Origin: Oikopleura dioica | Lineage: Eukaryota > Chordata > Appendicularia > Copelata > Oikopleuridae | Length of the DNA: 64,000 nt | Assembly: GCA_907165135.1 (NCBI GenBank) | Contig: OU015570.1 | Coordinates: 2,569,525 to 2,633,524 of the forward strand | Reading direction: 5' to 3' | Part shown: positions 38,776 to 48,402 of the stretch, one piece after another | Position numbering within the stretch: position 1 is the first letter of the stretch | Layout of the letters: each line of letters starts with the position of its first letter | Translations under genes and position numbers: made by a program | The notes under the pieces: model-generated | The model's input: only the letters and a program-made list of their open reading frames with translations | What the model was told of the DNA's origin: nothing | Databases searched by the model: none

Positions 38776-39173
38776 TGTGGGGAAGTGCCGCAGCGTCGGA
38801 TAGACCCCCGGCGCTGTTGAGTACGGCCCTGCACCTCATCCCGTTCTCGAAGGGTTAGCGCCGGCGATTTACGAGCCAATAAATAATTTTCTTGCTGACT
38901 CGTGATTGACAGCTCAGCATTCGGCTCTGGCGATCAATGAGCTTCCGATTAGCCGAAAATCGGAACGATTAGAGCTGCTTGCCGTGTAGCAGTAAATACT
39001 CATGCTTATTTTAGAAGTAAATAGGACCTTTGATGGTGAAAATTTACCCGTGTCCGGCAGCGCCTCTGATTTTTCAGAGCACCATTTTGCCGTGAAATTT
39101 GCTGTCAATCATGTCATGGCACTTTAATTCGTCCTCAAGTGTTGTAAAAAAACCCAGGGTAATAAGAGCGAAA
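38776..39173 (+). repeat. Possible LTR fragment truncating element F'
   Basis: TGTGGGGAAGTGCC follows a polypurine-like GAGGGGGTGAG, as at a 3' LTR start, and AATAAATAA occurs at about 38878. Homology of F' to F stops exactly at 39174, so something joined here. No second copy is seen, so the LTR idea is weak. Confidence 0.3.
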
Positions 39174-39623
39174 TTAACGAGCGAATTGTACGGCGCATTC
39201 AGGATGAAAGGAGTGAAGACAGCGCAGTGTTACTATGGGGTTCCCCTTTCGACAAATCGGGCATAAACGGCCGTTTGTATGATTCTCCATGTGTGTGGTA
39301 AAGAGACGAAGTCCCATCAAGTCCCAGCAAGCAGGACAATGATCATATTTTTGGCATCGCTCAAAGAAGCAGTTTATGTGAAGAAAGTGCCCACATTTTG
39401 CTTTGATACCCATCTTCATACTTGATTCACTGTCTCGCGTTGAACAAAAAACGCAGACTTCCTCAGGGTTTGGCGTTACTATTCGGCATCCTTCGACGGA
39501 AACGAACATGAAAGTTGTTGTAACGAGCCAATTGATGGGTGTTTCTTCGGCTTTTCTATTGACAGAGCTCGTTCTACCGGCTCTTTCAAGGCGAACACTC
39601 GAAAAATCGTTTCTGTTACTCAT
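39174..39623 (-). pseudogene. Double-RING ORF of F', C-terminally truncated
   Basis: About 149 aa from ATG 39623 (MSNRNDF, the start shared with the F copy; an upstream in-frame ATG at 39695 is not open in F). First RING-like site: CVFC, then CGHFLHINC and CPAC. Second: CPIC, then CLHSFHPEC. The frame stops at 39174 directly after QFAR, where the homologous copy goes on to CILCR, so the last zinc ligands of ring 2 are lost. Homology ends at the same point, so this is a truncation. RING proteins usually act as E3 ubiquitin ligases; that role here is inference. Confidence 0.75.
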
Positions 39624-39836
39624 GATCTGAATCAGAGTTCTAATAGTTTCTGTCAGCAAACAATAATGGATGTCTTTAACAGCTGAAAATTTCATCGTTT
39701 TAGCTATGTTTCTTCAAAAGAAGAGCTTTTAGCAAAAACTGTAAAAAAAGAACTGTAACAGTATAAATAAAGTTCACTTTCCGTAAAAAAACTTGCGTTT
39801 TTCGCAATCCGTTTTTAGATGCTGGAATTGATGTTA

Positions 39837-40506
39837 AAGGGACCTGGGCGAGCAGCGCGGAGCCGAACTTCACGGGCTCGCAGCTTATCTTAGAAGTGAG
39901 ATTTTTAAGAATATCTTTTTGCAAATCATATCTGCAAGCATTCAGCTTTCTAAACCTACTTTCAGAATTTCTCTATCATTATCGGTTGATCTCTATCTCT
40001 ATCGGTTGATGAACTAGAGAGAAAAAGAGAAGAGAAACTTCAAAAGGCATCAAGTCCTGCTATTCAAATTTTATCTTCCTGAAACAAGGACCATTGAAAA
40101 GCCCGTTTAATTCTGCACAGATTCCACCTAATGCGCAAAGCTCAATACGTACTTATCGCCAAGTAACGCCAAAAAAACAAAGTTACTTAGCGCGCTCAGC
40201 TGGTCGCGGCGCAGTAGAACGCTCTGATGAAGCTATTTTGGCCTTCCGGGACATGATTCCCGCTGAGCGCGCGCTCAGTTATCTTGTTTATCAAGCCTCT
40301 ATCGCCAATAGGTTCTGTCCCGTATTTGCGCATTAGGTGTAATCTGTGCAGAATTTAACAGGCTTTTCAATGGTCCTAGACTAGGACTCCTAGTTTTAGG
40401 AAGATAAAATTAAGTTCGCAAGACTTGATGCCTTTTGAAGTTGCTCTTCTCTTTTTCTCTCTAGTTCATCAACCGGTAATGATAGAGAAATTCTGAAAGT
40501 AGGTCC
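39837..40506. repeat. Foldback element FB2 (same family as FB1)
   Basis: Left end AGGGACCTGGGCGAGCAGCGC is the inverse of FB1's right end. Arms (39900-40110; 40330-40500) share CTTCAAAAGGCATCAAGTC and AACTAGAGAGAAAAAGAGAAG. GC-richer centre with GCGCGCTCAGCTGGTCGCGG. It sits in F' where about 1.3 kb present in F (58020-59345) is missing. ORF 40094-40336 is a by-product. Confidence 0.78.
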
Positions 40507-40775
40507 AGGTTCCCTTGAACCTGGATTTAGAAGAAATATTCTGCACTAGTTTTGATCCTTGTTTTCATTAATGCGAATTTTTTTGGCTTGATTTGGTGGG
40601 GTTACGAGTTATTTTCCATTGTAAGTTTGGACAATTGTTAGGCACGCTCCATTAGCTCTCAATCTTGAGAGAACTTATATTGGACATTAACTCTGGTTAA
40701 AAGCTGCGCTTTTCAAAAAACATTTCCCGGTCGTTTTAGATTCCGGTCCCCGGACCACGACCAAAAGTAAATTAG

Positions 40776-41002
40776 TGTTAGAGCTGTTAGAGCTGAATTA
40801 GGTGCTCTTGAACTCACCTGCAACCGAGCTTTACTATGCCAGCGATGGCGCTAATGATTAGCATTACTTAAACAATAGTAGAGCTCGGAGGCGGGCATTC
40901 TTATCCTTATCTATCTTGAAAATAAACGTAGAAGCTAAAGCTTCTGAGTTGCCTCCTTATTGCATTCAAGGCTCAGAGCAGAGCAGCCTTGCAGCATTTA
41001 CA
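40776..41002 (+). repeat. Element E 5' LTR (227 bp)
   Basis: TGTTAGAGCTGTTAGAGCTG...CATTTACA. GAAAATAAACG polyadenylation-like signal at about 40918. Confidence 0.9.
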
Positions 41003-41004
41003 TT

Positions 41005-41022
41005 TGGTGACTTCGGGTGCTT
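41005..41022 (+). promoter_or_regulatory. Element E primer-binding site
   Basis: TGGTGACTTCGGGTGCTT, two bases after the LTR; TGGTGACT shared with A, B and C. Confidence 0.7.
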
Positions 41023-41060
41023 GGAAGGACCAACGCCCATCAAGAGAAGAGAGAGGAGAG

Positions 41061-42410
41061 ATGAGAATTCTATACAGTATCCTAGATGAGGATACCACCT
41101 TACTAAAGGTGATCGGTTCACTTGAACGTGAATGGCAAGACTTAACCCCGAAGGAAGTATTGGAGAAGCTAAAACAAAAACATGACAAAAAAGGGATCAC
41201 AGCTGTCCCCATCAGATTTTCCAAATTTGATATGGCGGAGATAATCGAGGAATATGGCCTCGACCCACATCGCTTCAAAAGAGTTGGTAACATGGACAAA
41301 CGAGTGAAGAAGGATTTCTTCAAGCTACCTCGACCTCGAGAAATGGTTGATACATCGCGGATTGTAGAACTCATCTCAAAAATCGACCCTACGGTACTAG
41401 ACAGAATTGAAACAATCACGGTTAATGAAAATCAAATGACTGAAGTAGCAAGACTAAGCCACTTGGTGGAAGAAGTCGAAAAAATGTTTGAAAATTCTCA
41501 AAACATGCAACATACAATGACCATGAAAATGAATCAGTATAATGCATTGATAAACGAGATGGAAGAAAGGCGAAGTAGCGATGAAGAAAGATATCAGAAC
41601 ACGAGAAAATCTATGGAAGCCGAAAACAAAAAACGCACGCAAGAACTTGAACGACAACTAAAGGAATTCAAGGAACGGGGAAAACAGCTTCAGGGACAGT
41701 TAGATCACTTTATACATGAAGAGAAACCAAGACTACAAGCGCAAGTACTGGATCTCAGCAGTCAAGTCGATAGACTCAAAGAAAAGCAATCGGAACAGGA
41801 CAACCTGATCCGGGAGCAAGAATGCGCGTACACAGATCTAACGGATGAACTTGATATGGCAAGAAAGAACTTGGTGGAGAAAACACGCGAGTGTGAGAAA
41901 ATAAGCAAGAAAAATGTAAACCTCGTCCAAAAATCTGTTGAACTGGAAAAAAAGAATATCGAACTTACGATTAAGGTGAAAACAGAAAGGGACAGGTCGA
42001 GATTGGCAAACACGTCGATAAAGCAAAATTCCTCTGCTATTGCCGGCACGGAGACGCCAATGCCAACCATGGGAAATGGCAACGATGATGACGATGACAG
42101 GTTGCCGGGTAGAGAGAAGGGCACCAACCATCATGGCGCCGCTTCACCGTACCTGGGAAATCAACCTGACAGTGTTGCCGACAAGGATTACGATGGCGCC
42201 GACAATAGGTCGTCGGCTTCCAGTGGCAGCCGACCTTTAGACCAAGAACTTGCTAGGTTACGAGCTGACTCTCAGACCACGACTCAGCAGAGAAGGGTAC
42301 CACCACAACCGAGATCTCGCTCGACTCCGAGACACTCTGAGAGAGAAAAACAGGACCAGAGACACGCGTTCGGGCGAACAATGACAACTAACCTGAAGAC
42401 GAATGTCTAG
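41061..42410 (+). CDS. Element E N-terminal coiled-coil Gag-like protein (about 449 aa)
   Basis: First real ATG is 41061; the same frame is open upstream into the PBS. Residues 1-115: mixed domain with DMAEIIEEYGLDPHRFKRVG. About 120-330: long heptad-rich coiled coil (Glu/Lys/Gln with many Leu/Met). C-terminal 110 residues: low complexity with DDDDD, then SQTTTQQRR and basic PRSRSTPRHSER. It ends at a single TAG (42408) after which the same frame continues directly into the capsid-like ORF. It therefore looks like the matrix part of a longer Gag, separated by a nonsense or readthrough codon. Confidence 0.75.
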   Translation: MRILYSILDEDTTLLKVIGSLEREWQDLTPKEVLEKLKQKHDKKGITAVPIRFSKFDMAEIIEEYGLDPHRFKRVGNMDKRVKKDFFKLPRPREMVDTSRIVELISKIDPTVLDRIETITVNENQMTEVARLSHLVEEVEKMFENSQNMQHTMTMKMNQYNALINEMEERRSSDEERYQNTRKSMEAENKKRTQELERQLKEFKERGKQLQGQLDHFIHEEKPRLQAQVLDLSSQVDRLKEKQSEQDNLIREQECAYTDLTDELDMARKNLVEKTRECEKISKKNVNLVQKSVELEKKNIELTIKVKTERDRSRLANTSIKQNSSAIAGTETPMPTMGNGNDDDDDRLPGREKGTNHHGAASPYLGNQPDSVADKDYDGADNRSSASSGSRPLDQELARLRADSQTTTQQRRVPPQPRSRSTPRHSEREKQDQRHAFGRTMTTNLKTNV

Positions 42411-43463
42411 GTCCCAAAGTGGAGATCAGCAGAGGGAGCAGATGCTGTTGGAGCACTGCATGACTACGTCGATGCGTTGAAAGTATTCAGAGATATGCGG
42501 ATAATAGAGGATGAACCTCTTATCTATGCGTCCCTGAACGAATCAAATAAATTGGACGTCTTGAGAGAGCTAGATGATCTGCAGCGCAAAAATGTGGATT
42601 CCTTTATATCTTACATCAGGAAAGCTCATGGAGGAAGCGAGGAAAACAAGAGAGCAGCATTAGAGGCATGTCTTCAGAAGCCGGGTGAATCTTGCCTGAG
42701 TTTCTTTCGGCGTCTTACTAGAGAGTATTACCTCTCAAAAAACCAACAAGTGCCGCGATCGCCGGAGGACGTCAAAGAACCTGATCGTCAACATGATATT
42801 GCCTATCATTTCGTGAGAAACCTCCGTGATGCCAATGTGGCCCAGCAGCTGAGACTGCAGCGACACTTAGTGCCCTTTGCTAACTTGGGTACAGTGGCAC
42901 ATAGCATTGCATCCAACTTGGGCCAGAGCACCACGACAATTGCATCGGTCGGACAAGTTGCAGCAACGCCGTGGGGAAACCAGCAACAAGATACAGAGCG
43001 ACTGGTGGAGACAATCGTTGCAGCAATATCAAAACTAAACGGCTACAACTACAACGAACGGTGCAGTACCTGTGGAAATCGCGGTCACACGTCAAAGGAT
43101 TGTGCGGCAAATGCAAGAATAAGAGGCCAGTACCGGCGGTCTCAAGAAAGACGTGAGCAGCGGTACTCGAGAGGTAACAGCCGAGACCGGGACGGTTACT
43201 ACCGAAGGAAAGATAGAAGCTCAAGCCGAGGGCGAGACGAACGGAACGACCAGTACCGTCAACGAAGCTATAGCCGAGGAAGAGAGAAAGAACGGCGATA
43301 CTCCAAGAATTACAGCAACAACCGGCATAGTTCGAAGGAGAGAGAGCGAAGAAGTGGCACTCCACACCCAAGGCGAGAAAGTCGCTCTCCTTCCAAGGAC
43401 CGATCCGTCAGTAGAGAGGACGGGCAACGAGATCACTCGGTGCCACGCAGAGACTTTGCGTAA
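42411..43463 (+). CDS. gag: Element E Gag capsid-nucleocapsid with CCHC knuckle and SR-rich tail
   Basis: The frame is open directly after TAG 42408-42410; the first ATG-equivalent start inside is weak (TTG 42477; ATG 42495). Capsid-like helical region (FRRLTREYYLSKNQ, HDIAYHFVRNLRD) to about residue 160. CCHC knuckle CSTCGNRGHTSKDC (C-x2-C-x4-H-x4-C), then a roughly 100-residue Arg/Ser-rich tail (RSSSRGRDERN, RSYSRGREKERR, RRESRSPSKDRS) resembling SR splicing factors. Stop TAA overlaps the pol ATG as TAATG (43461-43465). Confidence 0.82.
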   Translation, partial: VPKWRSAEGADAVGALHDYVDALKVFRDMRIIEDEPLIYASLNESNKLDVLRELDDLQRKNVDSFISYIRKAHGGSEENKRAALEACLQKPGESCLSFFRRLTREYYLSKNQQVPRSPEDVKEPDRQHDIAYHFVRNLRDANVAQQLRLQRHLVPFANLGTVAHSIASNLGQSTTTIASVGQVAATPWGNQQQDTERLVETIVAAISKLNGYNYNERCSTCGNRGHTSKDCAANARIRGQYRRSQERREQRYSRGNSRDRDGYYRRKDRSSSRGRDERNDQYRQRSYSRGREKERRYSKNYSNNRHSSKERERRSGTPHPRRESRSPSKDRSVSREDGQRDHSVPRRDFA

Positions 43464-44953
43464 TGGTTGGAGTACCAATTGTTGAACTTGCTGTACATAT
43501 TGAATCAAAATGGAATCAAGAACCTGTTATCACCAAAGTAAAGTGCCTGCTAGATTCAGGCGCAGCTCCAGCTTTGCTAGACGCGAATCATCCACTTGCA
43601 GAACATGCGACATGTCATCAAGGGCTACAATCATTCAAAAGCTACGATGGCATCTGCAAGTCCGAGCCAAAGCGCACTTTGGCTGCGACTTTAAAAACAC
43701 CGATAGACAACAGAAAAATTGGAGAAGTCGATCTTATGATTACGGAGATCAAGAACAAATTTGACATGATCTTGAACTTCGAATTTCTTACAAATTTCTT
43801 CACCGGATACAGCGAATCTCATGCGATCTTAATCAGAAAAGACAATACAGCTGAAACCTATCACCTCAAGCTCCTTGGCAATATTATCAAAACGCCAAAA
43901 ATCCGCCTGCAGCCATTCGAGACCAGAACGATTGCGACCACTAACCAATCTCTGGACAGTGGTTTCTGTGATAAAGACGGGGATGAAGCATGGATGCCTA
44001 GAAGTAACTTGAGTCCACAAGGGGATACAGCTACAAGTGTACCAGCTCGAGAGCATTGGGCATTTGATACATCCAGAAATGTATCAGCACACAACATCTC
44101 TTTCGTCCAAACCAGAAATATGGCTAATGACATCCCGGTCATCTCAAGGGGGAATCAGATCGACATAGTCAACAACAGCCCAAGCTTTCTTGACTTGGCG
44201 GAAGATGCAGTCCCGATACAATCTGTGTTGCCGATCAAAGTCGATGAAAATTCGCAACCAGAATTTACTAACCCACCCCATATGAGAAAATACCAGAACC
44301 TACCAAAGCTACCGGATTCAGCGTTTAACATCAACCAAGCCTTGAGGCCACAAGACAAAGCTAAACTGCTAAGTCTTCTCCATGAATATGGACACGTCTT
44401 TAGCAGGAACAGAAATGATCTGGGGCCGGGAGCAAGAACACCGTTTAGCTACAAGATTGACTACACGGTGGAACAGCCACAGCTAAGAAAAATCATCCCT
44501 ATACCGGAGCGTTACAAGGACGACTTACGAAAGCACATCAAAGTGCTCGAAGAGCAAGGAGTGGTGGCAAGGGCAGACATGGAAATGGTAGTTACCACTT
44601 CATGGGTGGCAGTACCAAAGAAGAACAACACGATACGATGGTGCCTGGATTGTCGACCTCAAAACTCGGTCACTCTCCAGACCAATTTCCCGTTGCCCCC
44701 GCTGACTCAAATCCTGGCGAAGATGTCAAACAACAAATTCTTCTCCAGTTATGATTTGACGAGCGCTTTCCACCAATTTTGCTTGAATCCGTCCAACTTC
44801 CGATACTACACGTTTTGGACCCGGACAACAATGTTTTCTACTATCGGCGAGCTCCCTTTGGAGGCAGAACGACTACTGTATTTATACAGAGTCTGTTCTC
44901 CAACGTCATCTTGCCGAAAGTCCGGAATTGCACCAACTATGTCGATGACCTGA
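43463..44953 (+). CDS. pol: Element E Pol, N-terminal part (protease and start of RT)
   Basis: ATG 43463 overlaps the gag stop (UAAUG). Protease active site CLLDSGAAPALL near residue 30 and FDMILNFEFL later. A long linker (about 150-270) precedes RT (NNTIRWCLDCRPQNS, FFSSYDLTSAFHQF). After about residue 450 the frame is lost: a one-base deletion in a T-run near 44810-44813 moves the RT to the frame of 44779-46590, and the last 40 residues here are out-of-frame. Confidence 0.8.
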   Translation: MVGVPIVELAVHIESKWNQEPVITKVKCLLDSGAAPALLDANHPLAEHATCHQGLQSFKSYDGICKSEPKRTLAATLKTPIDNRKIGEVDLMITEIKNKFDMILNFEFLTNFFTGYSESHAILIRKDNTAETYHLKLLGNIIKTPKIRLQPFETRTIATTNQSLDSGFCDKDGDEAWMPRSNLSPQGDTATSVPAREHWAFDTSRNVSAHNISFVQTRNMANDIPVISRGNQIDIVNNSPSFLDLAEDAVPIQSVLPIKVDENSQPEFTNPPHMRKYQNLPKLPDSAFNINQALRPQDKAKLLSLLHEYGHVFSRNRNDLGPGARTPFSYKIDYTVEQPQLRKIIPIPERYKDDLRKHIKVLEEQGVVARADMEMVVTTSWVAVPKKNNTIRWCLDCRPQNSVTLQTNFPLPPLTQILAKMSNNKFFSSYDLTSAFHQFCLNPSNFRYYTFWTRTTMFSTIGELPLEAERLLYLYRVCSPTSSCRKSGIAPTMSMT

Positions 44954-46590
44954 CATCTGCTAGTAAGAACTTCGAGGAGCATCTTGAGGATGTCAGACAA
45001 TTGCTCCACAGACTTAGCGAATGCAACATCGTACTTAACGTGGAGAAGTGTACCTTTGCAACCAGAACAATCAATCTGTTCGGGTACACGTTATCGGAGA
45101 AAGGATACACGCCAGAAAAAGGAAGGATCAGCAAAATCAGGGAACTCGCGACGCCGAAAACCAAGAAGGAGCTTAAGTCCAGTGTGGCGGCACTTGCCTA
45201 TTACCGGGCATCAGTAGAACGCTTCGCAGAGTTTGCGGCACCTCTCTTTGATTTGCTCAAAGAATCGGCAAAGTTCGACGAATCAGAAGTAGAAAGACCG
45301 TGGCGCAGGCTCTTAAGGGCGGTCGAGGAAGCACACACACTCACATGTCCCGATCTCAACCTAAAATTCATCCTGAGAACAGACTCGTCCAAGCGATCTT
45401 ATGGTTCGATTCTGAGTCAAATAAGGGGAGATAAGGAAGAGATCATCAGGATTACGTCGAATCAGTGGACTTCCACACAGCTGTGTTGGGCAATAAGTTG
45501 CAAGGAACTCATCTCAACCGCGGCTGGAGTCCGAGCGAATGAGGAACTGCTCAGAGGGAAGTTCTTCCACATAGAGACAGACAATCAAGCGAACTTGCAT
45601 ACTCTGCAGAGTCGCAAAAGAATCTACCTCGACAGAACTGGACCTGTAGCGCGTGCTATCCTCTACCTGGCTCTTTTTGACTTTTCGGTGGAATGGCTCA
45701 AAGGAACAGAAGAGAGGTTCTTGCTGACTGATTTGCTGAGCAGAAAAGTGATCACAAAGGACTCAGAGATCAGAATAGCCCAGAAAACGAAGGAGCCATT
45801 ACTCAGTGTGCGGACCTTAACCGACAAGTGGATCCCTCTTGATTCTCAGCAAGCTGAGGAAATCGACTTCCAGTACGGAAGCTCGCCGCTAGCAGCTTCA
45901 ATTACGCAAGCGGTATGGTCAAAACTAGGAAACACCAAAAAGGTCGGAATAGATGCCAAGCCAGCAACAATCTATTATGATCAAGAGGAACCTGTAACGA
46001 CAATCAGGAGGCGAATCCACCAGATCTGTGCGGTGAAAACAGCACCAGCGGTTACCAGGCCAAATTTTGCCACAATCATATCGGAAGTGAAACACCGGCA
46101 GAAAGACGACCCAGCAATCCGATCGAAAGTAAGGAGTGTTCTGGCCGGCCGTCAGAAAAAGAGTGGCTACGAAGCTAAATTAGAACCACCCTCTACAACG
46201 TATGTTCTACGACGGCATGGGAAACTCTGTGTTCCGGAAGAAATGGTTCCGGAAATAATGCAAAAATTGCACTCACACAGAAGTAACCGGCTGGAACTGC
46301 AAATTCTTCAGTCGATGGACTTGTACTGGGAAGGCATGGCTACAAGTGTATCCGATTGGGCGCTGGCCTGTGAGGTCTGTTCTCGAACAAGACCAAACAC
46401 GCGTCCAGTTAAACACAAAGCGCTCGGCCGCGTAAATGCAACGGGATTGACCGTGGAATCCCAGAAGAATGGGCGTGCGTCTTCTTCATATGGGCGACTA
46501 CAGCTTTTCTGGCCTCACTCAGGAAGTCGCAATCACAGCACCTGTACCAAACGGCTTCTTCAGTTTTGTCGAAAAAGAACATCTTTATAA
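44779..46590 (+). pseudogene. Element E Pol, C-terminal part (RT palm, RNase H, integrase zinc domain)
   Basis: Continues RT with YVDD at 44938-44949 and NVEKCTF..LFGYTLSEKG; RNase H with LRTDSSKRSYG, CKELISTAAG and ETDNQANL; tether; integrase zinc domain (LHSHRSN, then CEVCSRTRPNTRPVKH). About 46440 homology ends: no DDE core. The last 50 residues are a translation of inserted sequence. So RT is split by a frameshift and integrase lacks its catalytic core; this copy cannot be autonomous. Confidence 0.82.
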
Positions 46591-46702
46591 TCTCTTGAAA
46601 AGTAGGAATTTTCGAAAGAAAAATGTGCCAAAAATCCTTCGATCGTAAAATATTCGTTTCTTGAAAGGCCAACTGCGTCAAAACCAGCGCCGAAGATATC
46701 AT
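46409..46702 (-). CDS. Antisense ORF with one C2H2 zinc finger inside element E
   Basis: 97 aa on the minus strand, overlapping the end of the pol fragment. Contains YRCCDCDFLSEARKAVVAHM, with following KKTH giving C-x2-C-x12-H-x4-H, a plausible C2H2 finger. It lies where the integrase core should be, so it may be a captured piece of another gene. Could also be chance. Confidence 0.4.
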   Translation of the reverse strand: MISSALVLTQLAFQETNILRSKDFWHIFLSKIPTFQEIIKMFFFDKTEEAVWYRCCDCDFLSEARKAVVAHMKKTHAHSSGIPRSIPLHLRGRALCV

Positions 46703-46753
46703 CAGAAAGGTCGAACGAGAGAAGAACGCGACTAAAACTCAATATTTTTCAAA

Positions 46754-46957
46754 ATGAAAACTGAGGGGAAAGAAACCCGTGAAGAAAAACTGCGGAAGCT
46801 CAACAATCAGCTGCGAATGCATCGACGCAAAGTAAGAGAGTACAAGCGCTGGAGGGCGGAACTTAGACGAGAGACTACGGAAGGGACCCAACAAAGTGAA
46901 ATCATGGAGGACAAAACAAGAGAGATGCGGTCCACCGGGACTCAAACTACTCCTTAA
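46754..46957 (+). CDS. Element E small basic ORF (67 aa)
   Basis: Highly charged, Lys/Arg/Glu-rich helix (REEKLRKLNNQLRMHRRKVR) ending TGTQTTP. Env position, but no membrane segment. Could be the tail of pol after deletion of the integrase core. Function unknown. Confidence 0.4.
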   Translation: MKTEGKETREEKLRKLNNQLRMHRRKVREYKRWRAELRRETTEGTQQSEIMEDKTREMRSTGTQTTP

Positions 46958-46972
46958 AAGTGAAAACTTCAA

Positions 46973-47440
46973 CCAACAAATCTAACAATAGTAAACACTA
47001 AAATGAAAACGTACAATTCACTCTTCATTTCAAAGTAAACCATTCTTTTATAATTATTATGAAATTTGATAAGTAAAATGAAACTCAAAAGTAATCTAAC
47101 ATGTTCTTAACAGATTCGTTAATCCACCTTTTTTAAAATGAAACTGAAAAGAAGTCAGACATTTTCCAAGGGAAGTGAGCCATCAAAAATATCTTAAATA
47201 ATTTCCTGTTAAAATGAACTCAGAAGTAAAGTCGATCCAGTTATCCATGAAACATCTTTAAACAACTTGTCTGTGATCTCTGATTCTCAAATATAACGTG
47301 TCTTTGCATACTGTCAATGTAAAACTCAATTTCCGTGTCAAATGATTCAAAACATTCGAAACATCTTTTTAGAACTCCCATCCTCAACTAACAACCCTAA
47401 CTCAATTTTACTGTCAGTTCATCAGCACCTAAAAATTAGG
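46973..47440 (+). other. Element E 3' non-coding region
   Basis: AT-rich with degenerate repeats of AAAATGAAACT..AAAAGTAA..CT (46998-47230). No ORF. Leads to polypurine AGGAGGGGAAATATA (47445-47461). Confidence 0.55.
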
Positions 47441-47444
47441 AGCC

Positions 47445-47461
47445 CCAGGAGGGGAAATATA
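47445..47461 (+). promoter_or_regulatory. Element E polypurine tract
   Basis: CCAGGAGGGGAAATATA abuts the 3' LTR. Confidence 0.8.
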
Positions 47462-47688
47462 TGTTAGAGCTGTTAGAGCTGAATTAGGTGCTCTTGAACT
47501 CACCTGCAACCGAGCTTTACTATGCCAGCGATGGCGCTAATGATTAGCATTACTTAAACAATAGTAGAGCTCGGAGGCGGGCATTCTTATCCTTATCTAT
47601 CTTGAAAATAAACGTAGAAGCTAAAGCTTCTGAGTTGCCTCCTTATTGCATTCAAGGCTCAGAGCAGAGCAGCCTTGCAGCATTAACA
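47462..47688 (+). repeat. Element E 3' LTR (227 bp)
   Basis: Copy of 40776-41002, ending CATTAACA, followed by target duplication TTAG. Confidence 0.9.
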
Positions 47689-48402
47689 TTAGCTTCTTCA
47701 CCGACTCAGGTCTTTCATGTGACTCGAAGTCGATAATTTTTCTTTGAGATCATTAACTTATTCAAAAGTTGTTACGAAAGCCATTTTTCCTCAAATTTTC
47801 CTAATGGCTGACAAATTACTAATTACTTTTAAATTAAAATATTAACTATCAGTTTTTCACCTTGAATACTTTTATTCTTAAAGATATTTGTTTTTATCAA
47901 GTGCTGGCTATTATTCGCGACCTATCTCAATTAAATTCAAAAATGATTAAAGTTCCGTTTGAACTTATAATTTGAGCTGATTTGCTCACGCTTTGTGGTT
48001 TATTTACTTACTGATTTCTAACGCAAAAAGAAATCGGTAGGCTTATTCGTTCCAACAGACGTTTTTTCAAAGTGAATCTCCATGGGCCCACTTTCGTGTA
48101 GTGAAATGGCCAAACATCATTTACGGGGTGCCTGAGGCTCCCTGGCAGTATACGGAGACCAAATGCCCTCCATATGGAATCCCTATTATGTTAAATGCCT
48201 TTACTAAGCGTGAGACCACATGCATGATCCATGCGTATGGCTAAGTTATCTTTTTCTTTGCCAATCCCTCTGCAAGGTGATTAGTACATCTGTCACCGGT
48301 CTACAGTTAACCAACGAAAACGTAAAAATATGGCTTATGCCGAGAACATTTTTACATCCCAAAACTTTTAGAGGTTAGTTCAGCTTTGATTGTGAGTTTT
48401 TC

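Larger units (their letters stand above)
40776..47688 (+). mobile_element. Element E: Ty3/gypsy-type LTR retrotransposon with defective RT and integrase
   Basis: Identical-length LTRs (227 bp; 40776-41002 and 47462-47688, one visible difference) with target duplication TTAG (40772-40775; 47689-47692). PBS TGGTGACTTCGGGT; polypurine AGGAGGGGAAATATA. Carries a coiled-coil ORF, a Gag with CCHC knuckle and SR-rich tail, and protease-RT-RNase H-partial integrase. It is a different lineage from A/B/C (CCHC rather than CCCH, YVDD rather than YLDD). RT has a frameshift and the integrase core is missing. Confidence 0.9.

Noticed and set aside
40973-41419. 148-aa ORF antisense to the E Gag-like gene
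   Set aside because: Shadow of the real plus-strand coding frame.
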